64,000 bases of DNA from Gracilimonas sp. Lineage in GTDB: Bacteria > Bacteroidota > Rhodothermia > Balneolales > Balneolaceae. Positions 34,751 to 43,653 of this stretch are shown piece after piece; the first letter of the stretch is position 1; each line of letters begins with the position of its first letter. Under the pieces are notes generated by a model that saw nothing but the letters and a program-made list of their open reading frames with translations, ran no database searches and was not told the origin of the DNA. The position numbers were made by a program, and so were the translations under genes. The stretch is taken from the NCBI RefSeq assembly GCF_017641085.1, contig NZ_JAEPPI010000001.1, positions 124,001 to 188,000 on the forward strand, in the 5' to 3' direction.

Positions 34751-35101
34751 ATGAGTTTAGAAATGGCTGATATTAAAACACTGACAAAAAAGGACTTAAA
34801 ATTTCTGATCGAGCTGGAAGAATTACTGTACGACAGAAAGTCTGAAATGCCGGATGGTTCCTATACAACCTCCATGTATAAAAAAGGCATTGATAAAATT
34901 GCTCAGAAAGTAGGAGAGGAAGCTGTTGAAACCGTAATCGCTTCAAAAAATACGAAAGACAAAGAGACGATAAACGAAGCGGCTGATCTGATTTTTCACC
35001 TGATGCTGTTACTTGCCGAAAAAGAAATCCCCCTTCACAAAGTCATTAAGAGGCTGCGTAAACGTCACGACAAAGGTACTCATAAGCACATCGGAGAGTA
35101 A
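34751..35101 (+). CDS. hisE: Phosphoribosyl-ATP pyrophosphatase
   Basis: A 116-residue all-alpha MazG-like protein that removes pyrophosphate from phosphoribosyl-ATP, the second step of histidine synthesis. The core has KIAQKVGEEAVETVIAS and NEAADLIFHLMLLL, with the acidic residues expected to bind Mg2+. It is a stand-alone HisE, not the HisIE fusion common in Bacteroidota. No other his gene is adjacent. Confidence 0.93.
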   Translation: MSLEMADIKTLTKKDLKFLIELEELLYDRKSEMPDGSYTTSMYKKGIDKIAQKVGEEAVETVIASKNTKDKETINEAADLIFHLMLLLAEKEIPLHKVIKRLRKRHDKGTHKHIGE

Positions 35102-35190
35102 TTTCGTTAATCGTTAGCCGTTAACCGGCTGAATTTATTGGCAGAGAACGCTTCATTTTTTAATGAATGCAAATAGCGATTAACGAAATT
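35100..35190. repeat. Inverted repeat between hisE and lepA
   Basis: Two exact 14-base arms, AATTTCGTTAATCG (35100-35113) and its complement (35177-35190), lie 63 bp apart. The left arm overlaps the stop codon of hisE. It could form a large stem in read-through RNA or mark the ends of a small inserted element. Confidence 0.6.
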
Positions 35191-35212
35191 TTAACAGCTC
35201 CTGCCTTCTTTG

Positions 35213-35220
35213 TATCTTTA
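35213..35220 (+). promoter_or_regulatory. Probable -7 element before lepA
   Basis: TATCTTTA differs in one base from the Bacteroidetes -7 consensus TAnnTTTG and has TTAACA at 35191-35196 about 16 bp upstream. It lies 33 bp before the lepA ATG. Confidence 0.4.
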
Positions 35221-35252
35221 TTGTTTAAAGTGAGACGCACCGAATTCCGCAC

Positions 35253-37058
35253 ATGAATAACATTCGAAACTTTTGCATCATTGCCCATATTGACCATGGG
35301 AAATCAACCTTAGCAGACCGACTTCTTCAGCTTACCGGCGCCATCAGCGAACGGGAGATGAAAGAGCAAATGCTGGATGACATGGATTTGGAGCGCGAGC
35401 GTGGCATCACCATTAAAAGTCACGCCATCCGAATGGATTATAAAAGTCCGGACGGCAACAGCTACATCTTCAACCTGATCGATACGCCCGGACACGTGGA
35501 TTTTGCCTATGAAGTATCCCGTGCCCTAAAAGCATGTGAAGGTGCTATTCTCGTTGTTGATGCCGCCCAGGGAATTGAAGCCCAAACCATTTCAAACTTA
35601 TACCAGGCAATCGATCAGGATCTGGAAATAATTCCGGTGCTGAATAAAATTGATCTGCCCGGCGCTGATCCTGAAGGTGTGGGCCAGCAGATTGTGGATA
35701 TGATCGGGTGTGAATATGAGGACATTCTTCATGTTTCAGGGAAAACCGGTGAAGGAGTGGATGCGCTTCTTGAGGAGATTGTAAAGAAAGTGCCGGGTCC
35801 CAAAAGAGAAGAAGAAAAACCGCTGCGGGCACTTATTTTTGATTCCGTATTTAATACCTACCGTGGTTCAGTAGCATATGTTAGGGTGATGGAAGGTGTG
35901 CTTCGAAAAGGAGATCTTTTCAAATTCATGTCTAACCATGAGGAGTATAATGCCGAAGAGATCGGCTACCTGAAAATGAAGCAGGAGCCCACCAAAGAAT
36001 TGCATGCCGGGGAAGTAGGCTACGTGATTGGGAGTGTAAAATCACTGCAGGACGTTCGTGTAGGTGATACCATTACCAAAGTAGATAATCCCGCCAAAGA
36101 ACCTATTCCGGGTTACCAGGAAGCAAAACCTATGGTGTTCAGTGGAATTTTTCCCACGGACTCCGACGACTTTGAAGACCTTCGCGCTGCCCTTGAAAAG
36201 CTTCAGTTGAACGATGCCTCCCTGACTTATGAACCGGAAACATCCAAAGCTCTGGGTTTTGGATTTCGGGCCGGATTCCTCGGACTTCTGCATATGGAAA
36301 TTGTTCAGGAACGTCTCGATCGTGAGTTCGATATCGATATCATCACCACGGTTCCCAACGTTCAGTACGAAGTGGAGCTGGTTGAAAGCGGTGACCGGAT
36401 TGAGGTAGATAACCCAAGCCAGATGCCCGGTGCCGGCGACATCGAAGCTATTTATGAGCCGTACATTAAGGCAAGTATCATTACCCCGGCTGATTACATC
36501 GGCCCGATTATGAAGCTGTGCCAGGAGCGGCGGGGGATTTATGTAAACCAGCTGTTTATGCAAAATAATCGGGTGGAAATTACGTATGAACTGCCAATGG
36601 CTGAGGTTGTTTTTGATTTCTATGACCGGTTAAAATCCGGAACCCGCGGATACGCCTCTCTGGATTACGAATTTATCGAATACCGAAAAGGTGATCTTGT
36701 GCGTTTGGACATCATGCTGAACGGCGACCAGGTTGATGCATTGTCAAGCATCACCCACCGCGATAAGGCCTATTACCTCGGACGTAAAGTTTGTGGGAAA
36801 TTAAAGGAACTTATTCCTCAGCAACAGTTTGAAGTAGCTGTACAGGCGGCTATCGGAAACCGGGTGATTGCTCGTGATACCGTTCGCGCGATGCGTAAAG
36901 ACGTTACCGCGAAATGTTATGGTGGCGATATCTCCCGTAAACGAAAGCTGCTTGAAAAACAGAAAGAAGGTAAAAAACGAATGAAACAGGTAGGTACGGT
37001 TGAAATACCTCAGGAAGCATTCCTCGCCGTACTATCTATGGACGAAGACGACAGATAG
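35253..37058 (+). CDS. lepA: Elongation factor 4 (back-translocase GTPase)
   Basis: A 601-residue translational GTPase: P-loop [14 protein letters not shown] (about 10-23), switch [18 protein letters not shown] and NKIDLPGAD. The LepA-specific C-terminal domain includes [20 protein letters not shown]. It binds the ribosome and promotes back-translocation or helps initiation under stress. The gene is 6 bp before a small exported protein and then lepB, the same lepA-lepB order as in E. coli but with an insertion of one gene. Confidence 0.97.
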   Translation: MNNIRNFCIIAHIDHGKSTLADRLLQLTGAISEREMKEQMLDDMDLERERGITIKSHAIRMDYKSPDGNSYIFNLIDTPGHVDFAYEVSRALKACEGAILVVDAAQGIEAQTISNLYQAIDQDLEIIPVLNKIDLPGADPEGVGQQIVDMIGCEYEDILHVSGKTGEGVDALLEEIVKKVPGPKREEEKPLRALIFDSVFNTYRGSVAYVRVMEGVLRKGDLFKFMSNHEEYNAEEIGYLKMKQEPTKELHAGEVGYVIGSVKSLQDVRVGDTITKVDNPAKEPIPGYQEAKPMVFSGIFPTDSDDFEDLRAALEKLQLNDASLTYEPETSKALGFGFRAGFLGLLHMEIVQERLDREFDIDIITTVPNVQYEVELVESGDRIEVDNPSQMPGAGDIEAIYEPYIKASIITPADYIGPIMKLCQERRGIYVNQLFMQNNRVEITYELPMAEVVFDFYDRLKSGTRGYASLDYEFIEYRKGDLVRLDIMLNGDQVDALSSITHRDKAYYLGRKVCGKLKELIPQQQFEVAVQAAIGNRVIARDTVRAMRKDVTAKCYGGDISRKRKLLEKQKEGKKRMKQVGTVEIPQEAFLAVLSMDEDDR

Positions 37059-37063
37059 GTTTT

Positions 37064-37648
37064 ATGCAACGATTGACGAAACAATTCTTTTTCTTTTTTG
37101 TAATGATGGTGATGATATCCACGGCTGCCCAGGCGCAGTTCGAAGAACCGGATATCAAAAAAGTGAGTAAGGAAGACCGGGCTGAATTTCAGTCTCGCTT
37201 TGCAGATATAAAATGGACCGGACAGGGATTTAATTATAATGAACTGGACCGAATGCCGGCTATTGAAATTCGTGCCGTTCTGCAAGGTGCATATGGAGAT
37301 CCGACGCAGAAAGTGGAAGATATCATTGAAAAAGATGGATACTTACGGGATGGAAAATCCATACAGTTTGAATATTGGTTTATCATTGATGGATATATTC
37401 CGATGATGGTGCTGGACCTGGAAGGTCCGTTTGATGATGGGCTGGTGTATGTAGGAGCCAGCCGTTATGTGGATTTGATGCCGCAGGTGAAGCGAACGCT
37501 AACCAAAGAGTTGCGGGAAACATCACCCAAAGAATACGTTGACTACTTTTATTCACCGGAAAGGGGACAGTGGTATAAAGTTTCCTATGAGGCCGGAGAA
37601 TACAAGAAAGAGGAAATCAAGAAGCCCTCTCATATCAAAACAAAATAA
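37064..37648 (+). CDS. Small exported protein between lepA and lepB
   Basis: A 194-residue protein with a clear signal peptide (FFFFFVMMVMISTAAQAQ, cleavage near residue 25). The mature part is polar, with Trp/Tyr-rich segments such as FEYWFIIDGYIPMMVLDLEGP and RYVDLMPQVKRTL and no transmembrane helix. I do not recognise a family. It is sandwiched between lepA (6 bp) and lepB (12 bp), so it is co-transcribed with the translation and secretion genes. Confidence 0.7.
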   Translation: MQRLTKQFFFFFVMMVMISTAAQAQFEEPDIKKVSKEDRAEFQSRFADIKWTGQGFNYNELDRMPAIEIRAVLQGAYGDPTQKVEDIIEKDGYLRDGKSIQFEYWFIIDGYIPMMVLDLEGPFDDGLVYVGASRYVDLMPQVKRTLTKELRETSPKEYVDYFYSPERGQWYKVSYEAGEYKKEEIKKPSHIKTK

Positions 37649-37659
37649 ATACCCGGAAC

Positions 37660-38763
37660 TTGGAAGAAAATAAAAACCCCGAAGAGCAGGGATTAAGCTC
37701 ATACTGGAAGAAAAGGAAGGACAAAAAGGAAGAAGAAAATAAAAAAGCCAAGTCATGGCTTCGTGAGTGGGTTGACGCCATAGTGTTTGCTTTTATTGCA
37801 GCAGCTATTCTTCGTGCATTTCTGTTTGGGTCGTACAAAATTCCCACCCCTTCCATGGAAAAAACCCTGATGACGGGTGATTTGCTCATCGTATCGAATG
37901 TAACTTACGGCCCTCGAACCCCGATGGGACTTTGTGTTCCGTTTTTGCAGGGATGGTGCGTGCCCGGCGTTCAGCTTCCGTGGACCAGACTGCCCGGTTT
38001 CCGGGATGTAGAACGAAACGACATTTTCGTATTTAATGTGCCCTGGGAAGTAAAGCCCGTTTCACAAAAAACCAATTACATCAAAAGAGCGGTAGCTATT
38101 CCCGGCGATACCATTTCGATACAGGATAAAATTCTGTACATCAACGGAGAAAAATCGGTTCAGCATGAAGGTGTACAGCGACATTATGTGGTACGAATGG
38201 CAGAGCGAGTCCGCCTCAGTAACGCCAAAATGGAATCGGTTGGCGGAGAGTTAATTGGCTACACCAATAACAACACCTATGTAGTGAATATGACCGATGA
38301 TGTGGCTGCTACAGTGGGTAGTTGGGCCGAAGTGGATACCATGTTCCTGAATGTAACACCGGAGGGAAGTGTAGACCGGAATTATGTACAAAGCCAGGGT
38401 GATTTCTCAAGGGCGTTCAACAATTCAGATCAACTCCCTGAAATCGTTATTCCGTTTGAAGGGCAGGAGATTCAGATCAACAATGACAACTGGTTTATCT
38501 ATAAAGACATCATTGAACGGTACGAGAAGAACGAACTGAGAAGAGAGGGCGGAACGATCTTTATCAACGGGGAAGAGACGAATTCTTACACCATTAAACA
38601 GGATTATTACTTTGCGATGGGTGATAACCGGGATAACAGCCAGGATTCCCGTTTCTGGGGCTTTGTGCCCAGCGATCATGTTATCGGGAAAGCATCCATT
38701 GTATGGTTCTCAACCGATAATTGGGTGCCACGCTTCGAGCGAATTTTTACGATGATTGATTAA
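37660..38763 (+). CDS. lepB: Signal peptidase I
   Basis: A 367-residue inner-membrane serine protease that removes Sec signal peptides. A transmembrane anchor (about 36-55) is followed by catalytic Ser in PTPSMEKTL, catalytic Lys in IKRAVAIPGD and the conserved MGDNRDNSQDSRFWGFVP. A TTG start is used, as no ATG is in frame before the membrane anchor. The inter-motif region (about 155-310) is long, as usual in Bacteroidota-like lineages. Last gene of the lepA unit. Confidence 0.93.
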   Translation: MEENKNPEEQGLSSYWKKRKDKKEEENKKAKSWLREWVDAIVFAFIAAAILRAFLFGSYKIPTPSMEKTLMTGDLLIVSNVTYGPRTPMGLCVPFLQGWCVPGVQLPWTRLPGFRDVERNDIFVFNVPWEVKPVSQKTNYIKRAVAIPGDTISIQDKILYINGEKSVQHEGVQRHYVVRMAERVRLSNAKMESVGGELIGYTNNNTYVVNMTDDVAATVGSWAEVDTMFLNVTPEGSVDRNYVQSQGDFSRAFNNSDQLPEIVIPFEGQEIQINNDNWFIYKDIIERYEKNELRREGGTIFINGEETNSYTIKQDYYFAMGDNRDNSQDSRFWGFVPSDHVIGKASIVWFSTDNWVPRFERIFTMID

Positions 38764-38825
38764 AGAGGGAGGAGTCAGTACTCAGAATCCTGCATTCTGA
38801 AGTCCCACTCTTTTAAAACTATTAC

Positions 38826-38862
38826 TCTCGTTCCGGACGCTCTGCGCCGGAACGGATGGTTG
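38826..38862. repeat. Dispersed GTTCCGGACGCTCTGCGCCGGAAC palindrome
   Basis: An imperfect palindrome, GTTCCGGACGC at the left and GCGCCGGAAC at the right, around CTCT (38831-38854). A relative with GACGCTCCGCGTC lies near 56744-56762. It occupies the space between convergent lepB and rlmN. Confidence 0.6.
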
Positions 38863-38877
38863 CCAAGGAAAAGCCCC

Positions 38878-39990
38878 TTAATTCTTCGCCATCGTTTTAC
38901 CTTTGGGAGCTCCTTCCCGGATAGCAAGCTGACCGCAACCGGCATCAATATCATCGCCGCGGCTTCTTCGGACGGTTGCTCGGACATCATTTTTAATCAG
39001 TTCTCGCATAAAGTTGTCTAGCCGATCTTCTCTTGCACGCTGAAGCTCCACACCGGCTACATTGTTGTACATAATGATGTTCACCTTGCTGGGTGCCCAT
39101 TTCACAATTTTGGCTAAATCACGGGCATCCTGCGGACTGTCATTGAAGTTATCGAAAAGCAGGTATTCGTAGGTGATGGGCCGCTCAGTGGCTCTGTAAT
39201 AATATTTAACAGCATCTTCCAGGCTCTCCAGGTTCATAGAGCTGTTAATTGGCATGATCTTATCACGCTTAACATCAGTGGGCGCGTGCAGGGAAATAGC
39301 CAGGTTAAATTCTTCCTGATCATCGGCCAGTTTCTTAATCTGCTTGGTAAGCCCGACAGTAGAAACCGTAATTCGTTTAGGGGAAAGTTCAATACTCAGC
39401 GGATCCGAGATAATGTGGGCTGAATTGGTGATGGCTTTATAGTTGTGCAGCGGCTCGCCCATCCCCATATACACAACATTGGTGATTTTCTTGCCATACT
39501 TTGCTTCGGCCAATTCATTGATGTATTGCACCTGGTCCACAATTTCACCATGCGTAAGGTTGCGGAATAGCCCCATTTTCCCGGTTGCACAGAAAGCACA
39601 GCCGAATACACAACCCACCTGTGAAGACACACAAACGGTAAGTCGGCGAGCGGCTCCGTCAGCAAAAAAGTCCGGGATTAATACGGCTTCAACTTTATAA
39701 TCTTCTTCAGGATCGTTCAGCTTAAAAAGAAATTTAATGGTGCCGTCTTTACTTTCCTGCTGTTGAACCGGTTTAATACGGTTGATGGTAGCAATCTCCC
39801 GCAGTTTCTCTCTCAGGTCTTTAGACAGGTTGGTCATGTCTTCAAAATCAGACACTCCTTTTTGGTAAAGCCATTGGAAAATTTGATCGGAGCGAAAGCT
39901 TTGCAAGCCCAGCTCTTTACAAAAATGGGTAAGCTCTTCTTTGGTTAATGCTTTAAGGTCGGTTTTTTGGGCGGTTTCAGTCGTATTCAT
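38878..39990 (-). CDS. rlmN: Dual-specificity 23S rRNA/tRNA adenine-C2 methyltransferase
   Basis: A 370-residue radical SAM enzyme that methylates C2 of A2503 in 23S rRNA and A37 of some tRNAs. The CxxxCxxC cluster is in GCVFGCAFCATGK; the GMGEPLHNY motif binds SAM. The C-terminal Cys in DIDAGCGQL is the methyl-carrying or resolving residue of the RlmN/Cfr family. Length is typical. Stand-alone gene, convergent with lepB. Confidence 0.96.
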   Translation of the reverse strand: MNTTETAQKTDLKALTKEELTHFCKELGLQSFRSDQIFQWLYQKGVSDFEDMTNLSKDLREKLREIATINRIKPVQQQESKDGTIKFLFKLNDPEEDYKVEAVLIPDFFADGAARRLTVCVSSQVGCVFGCAFCATGKMGLFRNLTHGEIVDQVQYINELAEAKYGKKITNVVYMGMGEPLHNYKAITNSAHIISDPLSIELSPKRITVSTVGLTKQIKKLADDQEEFNLAISLHAPTDVKRDKIMPINSSMNLESLEDAVKYYYRATERPITYEYLLFDNFNDSPQDARDLAKIVKWAPSKVNIIMYNNVAGVELQRAREDRLDNFMRELIKNDVRATVRRSRGDDIDAGCGQLAIREGAPKGKTMAKN

Positions 39991-40039
39991 AGGCTTCTAA
40001 GATACGCAATAATCGTCCGAACATCGACAATCGATTAGC

Positions 40040-40552
40040 CTACCGGTTTCTATGCGGCATTGGCATATTATCACCTTTTCGGTCATGAATAAAAGTCTCC
40101 CTCATCAACTGCTCAAAGCGCTCCTGCTGCTCGCTGTTGAGTATTTCCTTCATGTCCGTCATATGCGTATAAAACATATTTTCAATAAGGCTGTATTGGT
40201 TGGTGAGTTCGGTTAGAATAGAGTCTCGCTTTTGGTCATTATTGGCTTCATCGCTCATTATAAAATCGAAATAGGCACGCCGATCCACGTTAAGTTCCTT
40301 TCGTAGTACACGCATCTCCTGGAAATGAGATTTACGCAGGGCCGATAAGGAATCCGCCTGGGTATCGGTGAGCTGTAGCTCTCGCTGCATGTATCGATGA
40401 ATGACATTCGGGTTTCGGTCATTGTCACGATAACTCCTTCCGTCACGATTACCCGACTTTTTTATCCAGATAGTGGTGAGCAGTGCGGCGTTGAGTAGCA
40501 CCATCACAAGAAAACCGGTTAACGCCCACTTAAATTTGGTTTCAATTTTCAT
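40040..40552 (-). CDS. Membrane-anchored Spy/CpxP-like protein
   Basis: A 170-residue protein with one N-terminal helix (about 9-28, ALTGFLVMVLLNAALLTTI) and a helical periplasmic domain with the LTDTQ (an LTxxQ motif) and a second weak repeat near LNSEQQERFEQL. Start 40552 is chosen because the frame's upstream part overlaps the preceding gene, which ends at 40554; the start lies 1 nt after that stop. It closes an operon of Spy-like, sigma, membrane, and this gene. Probably part of an envelope-stress circuit. Confidence 0.8.
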   Translation of the reverse strand: MKIETKFKWALTGFLVMVLLNAALLTTIWIKKSGNRDGRSYRDNDRNPNVIHRYMQRELQLTDTQADSLSALRKSHFQEMRVLRKELNVDRRAYFDFIMSDEANNDQKRDSILTELTNQYSLIENMFYTHMTDMKEILNSEQQERFEQLMRETFIHDRKGDNMPMPHRNR

Positions 40553-40553
40553 G

Positions 40554-40883
40554 TCACTCTTCCTCAAAGGTTTGGTAATAATTATTGTCAAAGGATTGAT
40601 AATCGGACGCCAGCTGTTCAACAACTTGGGTTCGGGTAGTGGCAGTAGTATCAGTAGTTGAGGTGTATTGGGAAATCGAAATCAGGTTTAACACCAGCAT
40701 GATGAACACAGCCGCAGCGGCAAAGGCTACACCAAAGCCGGAAGATTCCCTGACCTTGCTACGCTTTTCAAGCCGTGCTGAAACCCGGCTGTAAAAGAAA
40801 TCATCGGTGGTGGCGCGTTCTATACCGTCCAGCGATGCCAGGGTTTTCTCTACTTCCCGATCTGTTTGCTTTTGATTTTTCAT
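40554..40883 (-). CDS. Single-helix membrane protein, possible anti-sigma factor
   Basis: A 109-residue protein: charged cytoplasmic N-terminal part (1-48), one membrane helix (about 50-70, GVAFAAAAVFIMLVLNLISI) and a Thr/Asp-rich outer tail. Its position directly after an ECF sigma gene (3 nt gap), with a cytoplasmic domain and one helix, is what is expected of an anti-sigma factor. No zinc-type HxxxCxxC motif is visible, so the assignment rests on context and topology. Confidence 0.6.
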   Translation of the reverse strand: MKNQKQTDREVEKTLASLDGIERATTDDFFYSRVSARLEKRSKVRESSGFGVAFAAAAVFIMLVLNLISISQYTSTTDTTATTRTQVVEQLASDYQSFDNNYYQTFEEE

Positions 40884-40886
40884 GAT

Positions 40887-41516
40887 TCAATCCATTTCAT
40901 TTTGTTGATAGTAGTCATACAGCTGCTTCTTCAGGTTTTCTTTTCCACGATGAATGAGTGATTCAACCGCCGGAACACTTACGTCCATCACATCGGCTAC
41001 TTCCTGGTAGCTTAGTCCTTCCACTTTCTGTAAAGTGAAGGCCACCCGCTGACGTTCAGGCAGCTTTTCAATTTCATTAAATAAAGTCGCAGCCCGTTCT
41101 TTGTTTTCGAGCTTTACACCGGGATGCATGTATCCGGATACATCCTCCTGCTCGTCCGGCTCATTGAAAACAGAACCAATAGCTTTAAAGAAACCGGATC
41201 TTTTTTTTCGTTTCCGATATCGAATCAACTCCAGTGATTTGGTAACGGCTATGCGATATATCCAGGTTGAAAGCGCCGCATCTTCGCGGAAATCGCCAAT
41301 AGAATCGAACACCTGAATAAACACTTCCTGTGCCACATCTTCCGCATCATGCGGATTTCGTAAAAACCCTAGGCAGGTGTTATACACCTGGTTTTTATGC
41401 TCGTTCACCAACTGCTTAAAGGCAGATTCATCCCGACGGTTAAGCCGTTCAATATATTCAGAATCTTCGATGGAACCGGTTTTAGGGTTTTTATTTGATG
41501 GTTTTGATGCCTGCAT
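40887..41516 (-). CDS. ECF RNA polymerase sigma factor
   Basis: A 209-residue sigma-70-family factor. Region 2 has FLRNPHDAEDVAQEVFIQVF and ALSTWIYRIAVTKSLE; region 4 has LPERQRVAFTLQKVEGLSYQEVADVMDVS and VESLIHRGKENL. The start MQASKPS at 41516 is preferred because upstream codons are hydrophobic and not family-like. It should redirect RNA polymerase to stress promoters and probably autoregulates the operon with the Spy-like gene just upstream. Confidence 0.92.
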   Translation of the reverse strand: MQASKPSNKNPKTGSIEDSEYIERLNRRDESAFKQLVNEHKNQVYNTCLGFLRNPHDAEDVAQEVFIQVFDSIGDFREDAALSTWIYRIAVTKSLELIRYRKRKKRSGFFKAIGSVFNEPDEQEDVSGYMHPGVKLENKERAATLFNEIEKLPERQRVAFTLQKVEGLSYQEVADVMDVSVPAVESLIHRGKENLKKQLYDYYQQNEMD

Positions 41517-41579
41517 TATAGTTACCAAAAGGCTTAAATAAAATGCAGGGAAATCAATCCCCGCATTCAAAGCTACTTA

Positions 41580-42071
41580 CTAACGGTTTGCTCCCATGCG
41601 GGAAAATCGTTTTTGCATGCGCAGATGCAGATTATCAAACTTTACGCGCTGATCATCGGTGAGTAGTTCGCGGATTTGTTGCCGGTGTTCTACCCGGTTT
41701 GTGAGCATGGTTTTGTTCAGGTCAGAAATTTCACTAATTACTTCCTGAACTTCGGTCTCATCATACTCATTAGCTACGGTAAGTGTGCGAAGCTTGGCAT
41801 GAGCTTCCTGAAGCTGAGTTTTCAGCGGAAGCATTTCTTTTTGTCCATTCAGGTGAATTCCCTGAATCTGTTCTTTTTGCTCATCACTGAGGTCAAGCAT
41901 GGCCATGACCCGCTGATGTTGCTGGCCTTGGGCATTTCGTTTTTGCTGAAATCGTTCTACGCGTTCTCCACGATCTCGGTCAGGATTCTTAAATCGTTGT
42001 TGCCCGATGGCACTCACCGATAAGCTCAACAACAAAGCAGTAATAGCGAAAGATTTAACTAAGGTTTTCAT
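41580..42071 (-). CDS. Periplasmic Spy/CpxP-like protein
   Basis: A 163-residue exported protein with a signal peptide (SVSAIGQQ, near residue 24) and a helical, Arg/Gln-rich body. LTxxQ-like repeats include LSDEQKEQI and LTDDQRVKF. Spy and CpxP proteins chaperone or sense misfolding in the periplasm. First gene of the four-gene ECF operon, 63 bp upstream of the sigma start. Confidence 0.85.
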   Translation of the reverse strand: MKTLVKSFAITALLLSLSVSAIGQQRFKNPDRDRGERVERFQQKRNAQGQQHQRVMAMLDLSDEQKEQIQGIHLNGQKEMLPLKTQLQEAHAKLRTLTVANEYDETEVQEVISEISDLNKTMLTNRVEHRQQIRELLTDDQRVKFDNLHLRMQKRFSRMGANR

Positions 42072-42159
42072 GATATATCTCCTGATATAATTTTGGGTTC
42101 ACTTACTTAGATGCCAGCAAGTGAAAAAACCTTCGAAAAAAATTCAGCCTGCAAAGAGT

Positions 42160-42888
42160 TTAGCAATCCGAGATTTGAGACTTGCCATTCAGTTCGTTTT
42201 TAAGGGATTTCCAGTTGGGCAAGAAACGGCTCATGAAACCGTAAAATCGTTTGTTGTGCAGGCGTTCCAGCAAATGCACCATCTCATGGACAATTACATA
42301 CTCCAGCAGTTCCGGCCTTTTTTTGGCTAACTCCAGGTTTAACCAAATTCTGCGGGCACGAATGTTACAGGTTCCCCACCGGGTTTTCATGAGCTTCACT
42401 CCAAACTCTTCCACCTTTACACCCATTTCAGGCTCCCATTTCTCGATAAGCTCAGGAATTTTTTGCTTTAATTCCTCCCGGTACCATTCTTTCAGTACAG
42501 AAGCTCTCTTTTGTTGAACGGTGCCGGGGCGGACGAATAACTTTAGTTTAGTACCATCCACCAAAACCTCCGGTGGTTTATTTCTTTCAACTACAACCAG
42601 CTCAAGGTTCTTTCCCCAAACAGGGTGTAGCTCACCGGTGGTATAGTCTTGCGGTCGGGGCTTAGGTTTTTTCCGGTAGTTGGACAGGTGTTTATGAATC
42701 CATGGAAGCTTGTCTTCAACAAAGGTTGCTACTTCCCAATCAGAAATACGCCGGGGGACGGAAATCCTTACCCGGCGTTCGGCAGGATAAACCCGAAGGT
42801 TTAAGTTTTTAACATTTTTCCGAAGTACAACAACCTTAAGGCCGGATACCTCCAATTCACTTTTACTGTACAGTTTATGCCCGGCCAT
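42160..42888 (-). CDS. YgjP-like zinc metallopeptidase domain protein
   Basis: A 242-residue protein of the YgjP/DUF45 (M48-like) family. The active site HEMVH (201-205) is followed by LLERLHNKRF, with His211 as the probable third zinc ligand. The conserved KTRWGTCN motif sits near 169-175. Predicted cytoplasmic, without signal. Its substrates are unknown; relatives are sometimes beside restriction-type genes, but not here. It ends near the Spy-like operon promoter and shares a strand with the peroxiredoxin-like gene (16 bp gap). Confidence 0.85.
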   Translation of the reverse strand: MAGHKLYSKSELEVSGLKVVVLRKNVKNLNLRVYPAERRVRISVPRRISDWEVATFVEDKLPWIHKHLSNYRKKPKPRPQDYTTGELHPVWGKNLELVVVERNKPPEVLVDGTKLKLFVRPGTVQQKRASVLKEWYREELKQKIPELIEKWEPEMGVKVEEFGVKLMKTRWGTCNIRARRIWLNLELAKKRPELLEYVIVHEMVHLLERLHNKRFYGFMSRFLPNWKSLKNELNGKSQISDC

Positions 42889-42904
42889 TCAACAGTTGCC
42901 TTGC

Positions 42905-43540
42905 TTATTCTTCGTAATAGGCTTTAGCTGCGGTAAGTAATACATCGCCATCAATACGCTCTTTGTAATTTGGATTCACATAATTGAACCGGACTATCCC
43001 ATCGGTATTTACAATGTAAACAGCCGGGGCCGGTAGCAGATGGTGATCATACCCTGAATCTCCTTCAAGGTCAATACCTACAGACTTATATCTCTCAACA
43101 GTTTCAGGATCAACCTTAAAAGCTAAACCGAAGGCTTTGGTTGCATTCATAGGGCTGTCGGAGAGCAGGGTATATCCCAATTCGTTTTCATTGAGCGTGG
43201 CCCTCAGTTTTTCGGGACGATCCGGGCTGATAGCTAAAATCTGATACCCGATTTCATATAAATCATCTTCAATTTTTTTAAGGTCAGCAAGATGTCGGCT
43301 GCAATAAGGGCACCAGCCGCCTCGGTAAAAAACCAATATGGAAGGCTGTTCGTACACTTTATCACGGAGACTGACAGTCTCGCCATCAATATTCTTGACG
43401 GTGACATCCGGGATTTCTGAGCTGATCAGCAGTGGTGTTACTGCATTGGCGCTGGCGGCATAATCCTGAGCCTGAAGAAAAGGCACGAATAGAAAAGATA
43501 TAATGAATGCTGCGAAGGTTGTTTTAAGGTAAAAATTCAT
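42905..43540 (-). CDS. Exported peroxiredoxin-like (AhpC/TSA) protein
   Basis: A 211-residue protein with a signal peptide (LFVPFLQAQ, about residue 25) and a thioredoxin fold. The motif GGWCPYCSRHL has Cys77 and Cys80; LAISPDRPEKL and YTLLSDS are the usual peroxiredoxin features. It likely reduces peroxides or thiols in the periplasm. 16 bp upstream of the YgjP-like gene. Confidence 0.88.
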   Translation of the reverse strand: MNFYLKTTFAAFIISFLFVPFLQAQDYAASANAVTPLLISSEIPDVTVKNIDGETVSLRDKVYEQPSILVFYRGGWCPYCSRHLADLKKIEDDLYEIGYQILAISPDRPEKLRATLNENELGYTLLSDSPMNATKAFGLAFKVDPETVERYKSVGIDLEGDSGYDHHLLPAPAVYIVNTDGIVRFNYVNPNYKERIDGDVLLTAAKAYYEE

Positions 43541-43653
43541 GAACTACCGTTAGTTGGGTTAATATTTCTTTAAAGACGACCTGAATGGAACAATTTCTTA
43601 CTCAATCTCCTTCATGATAGCATAAGATCATAACAGAAAACAAGTTAGAACAA

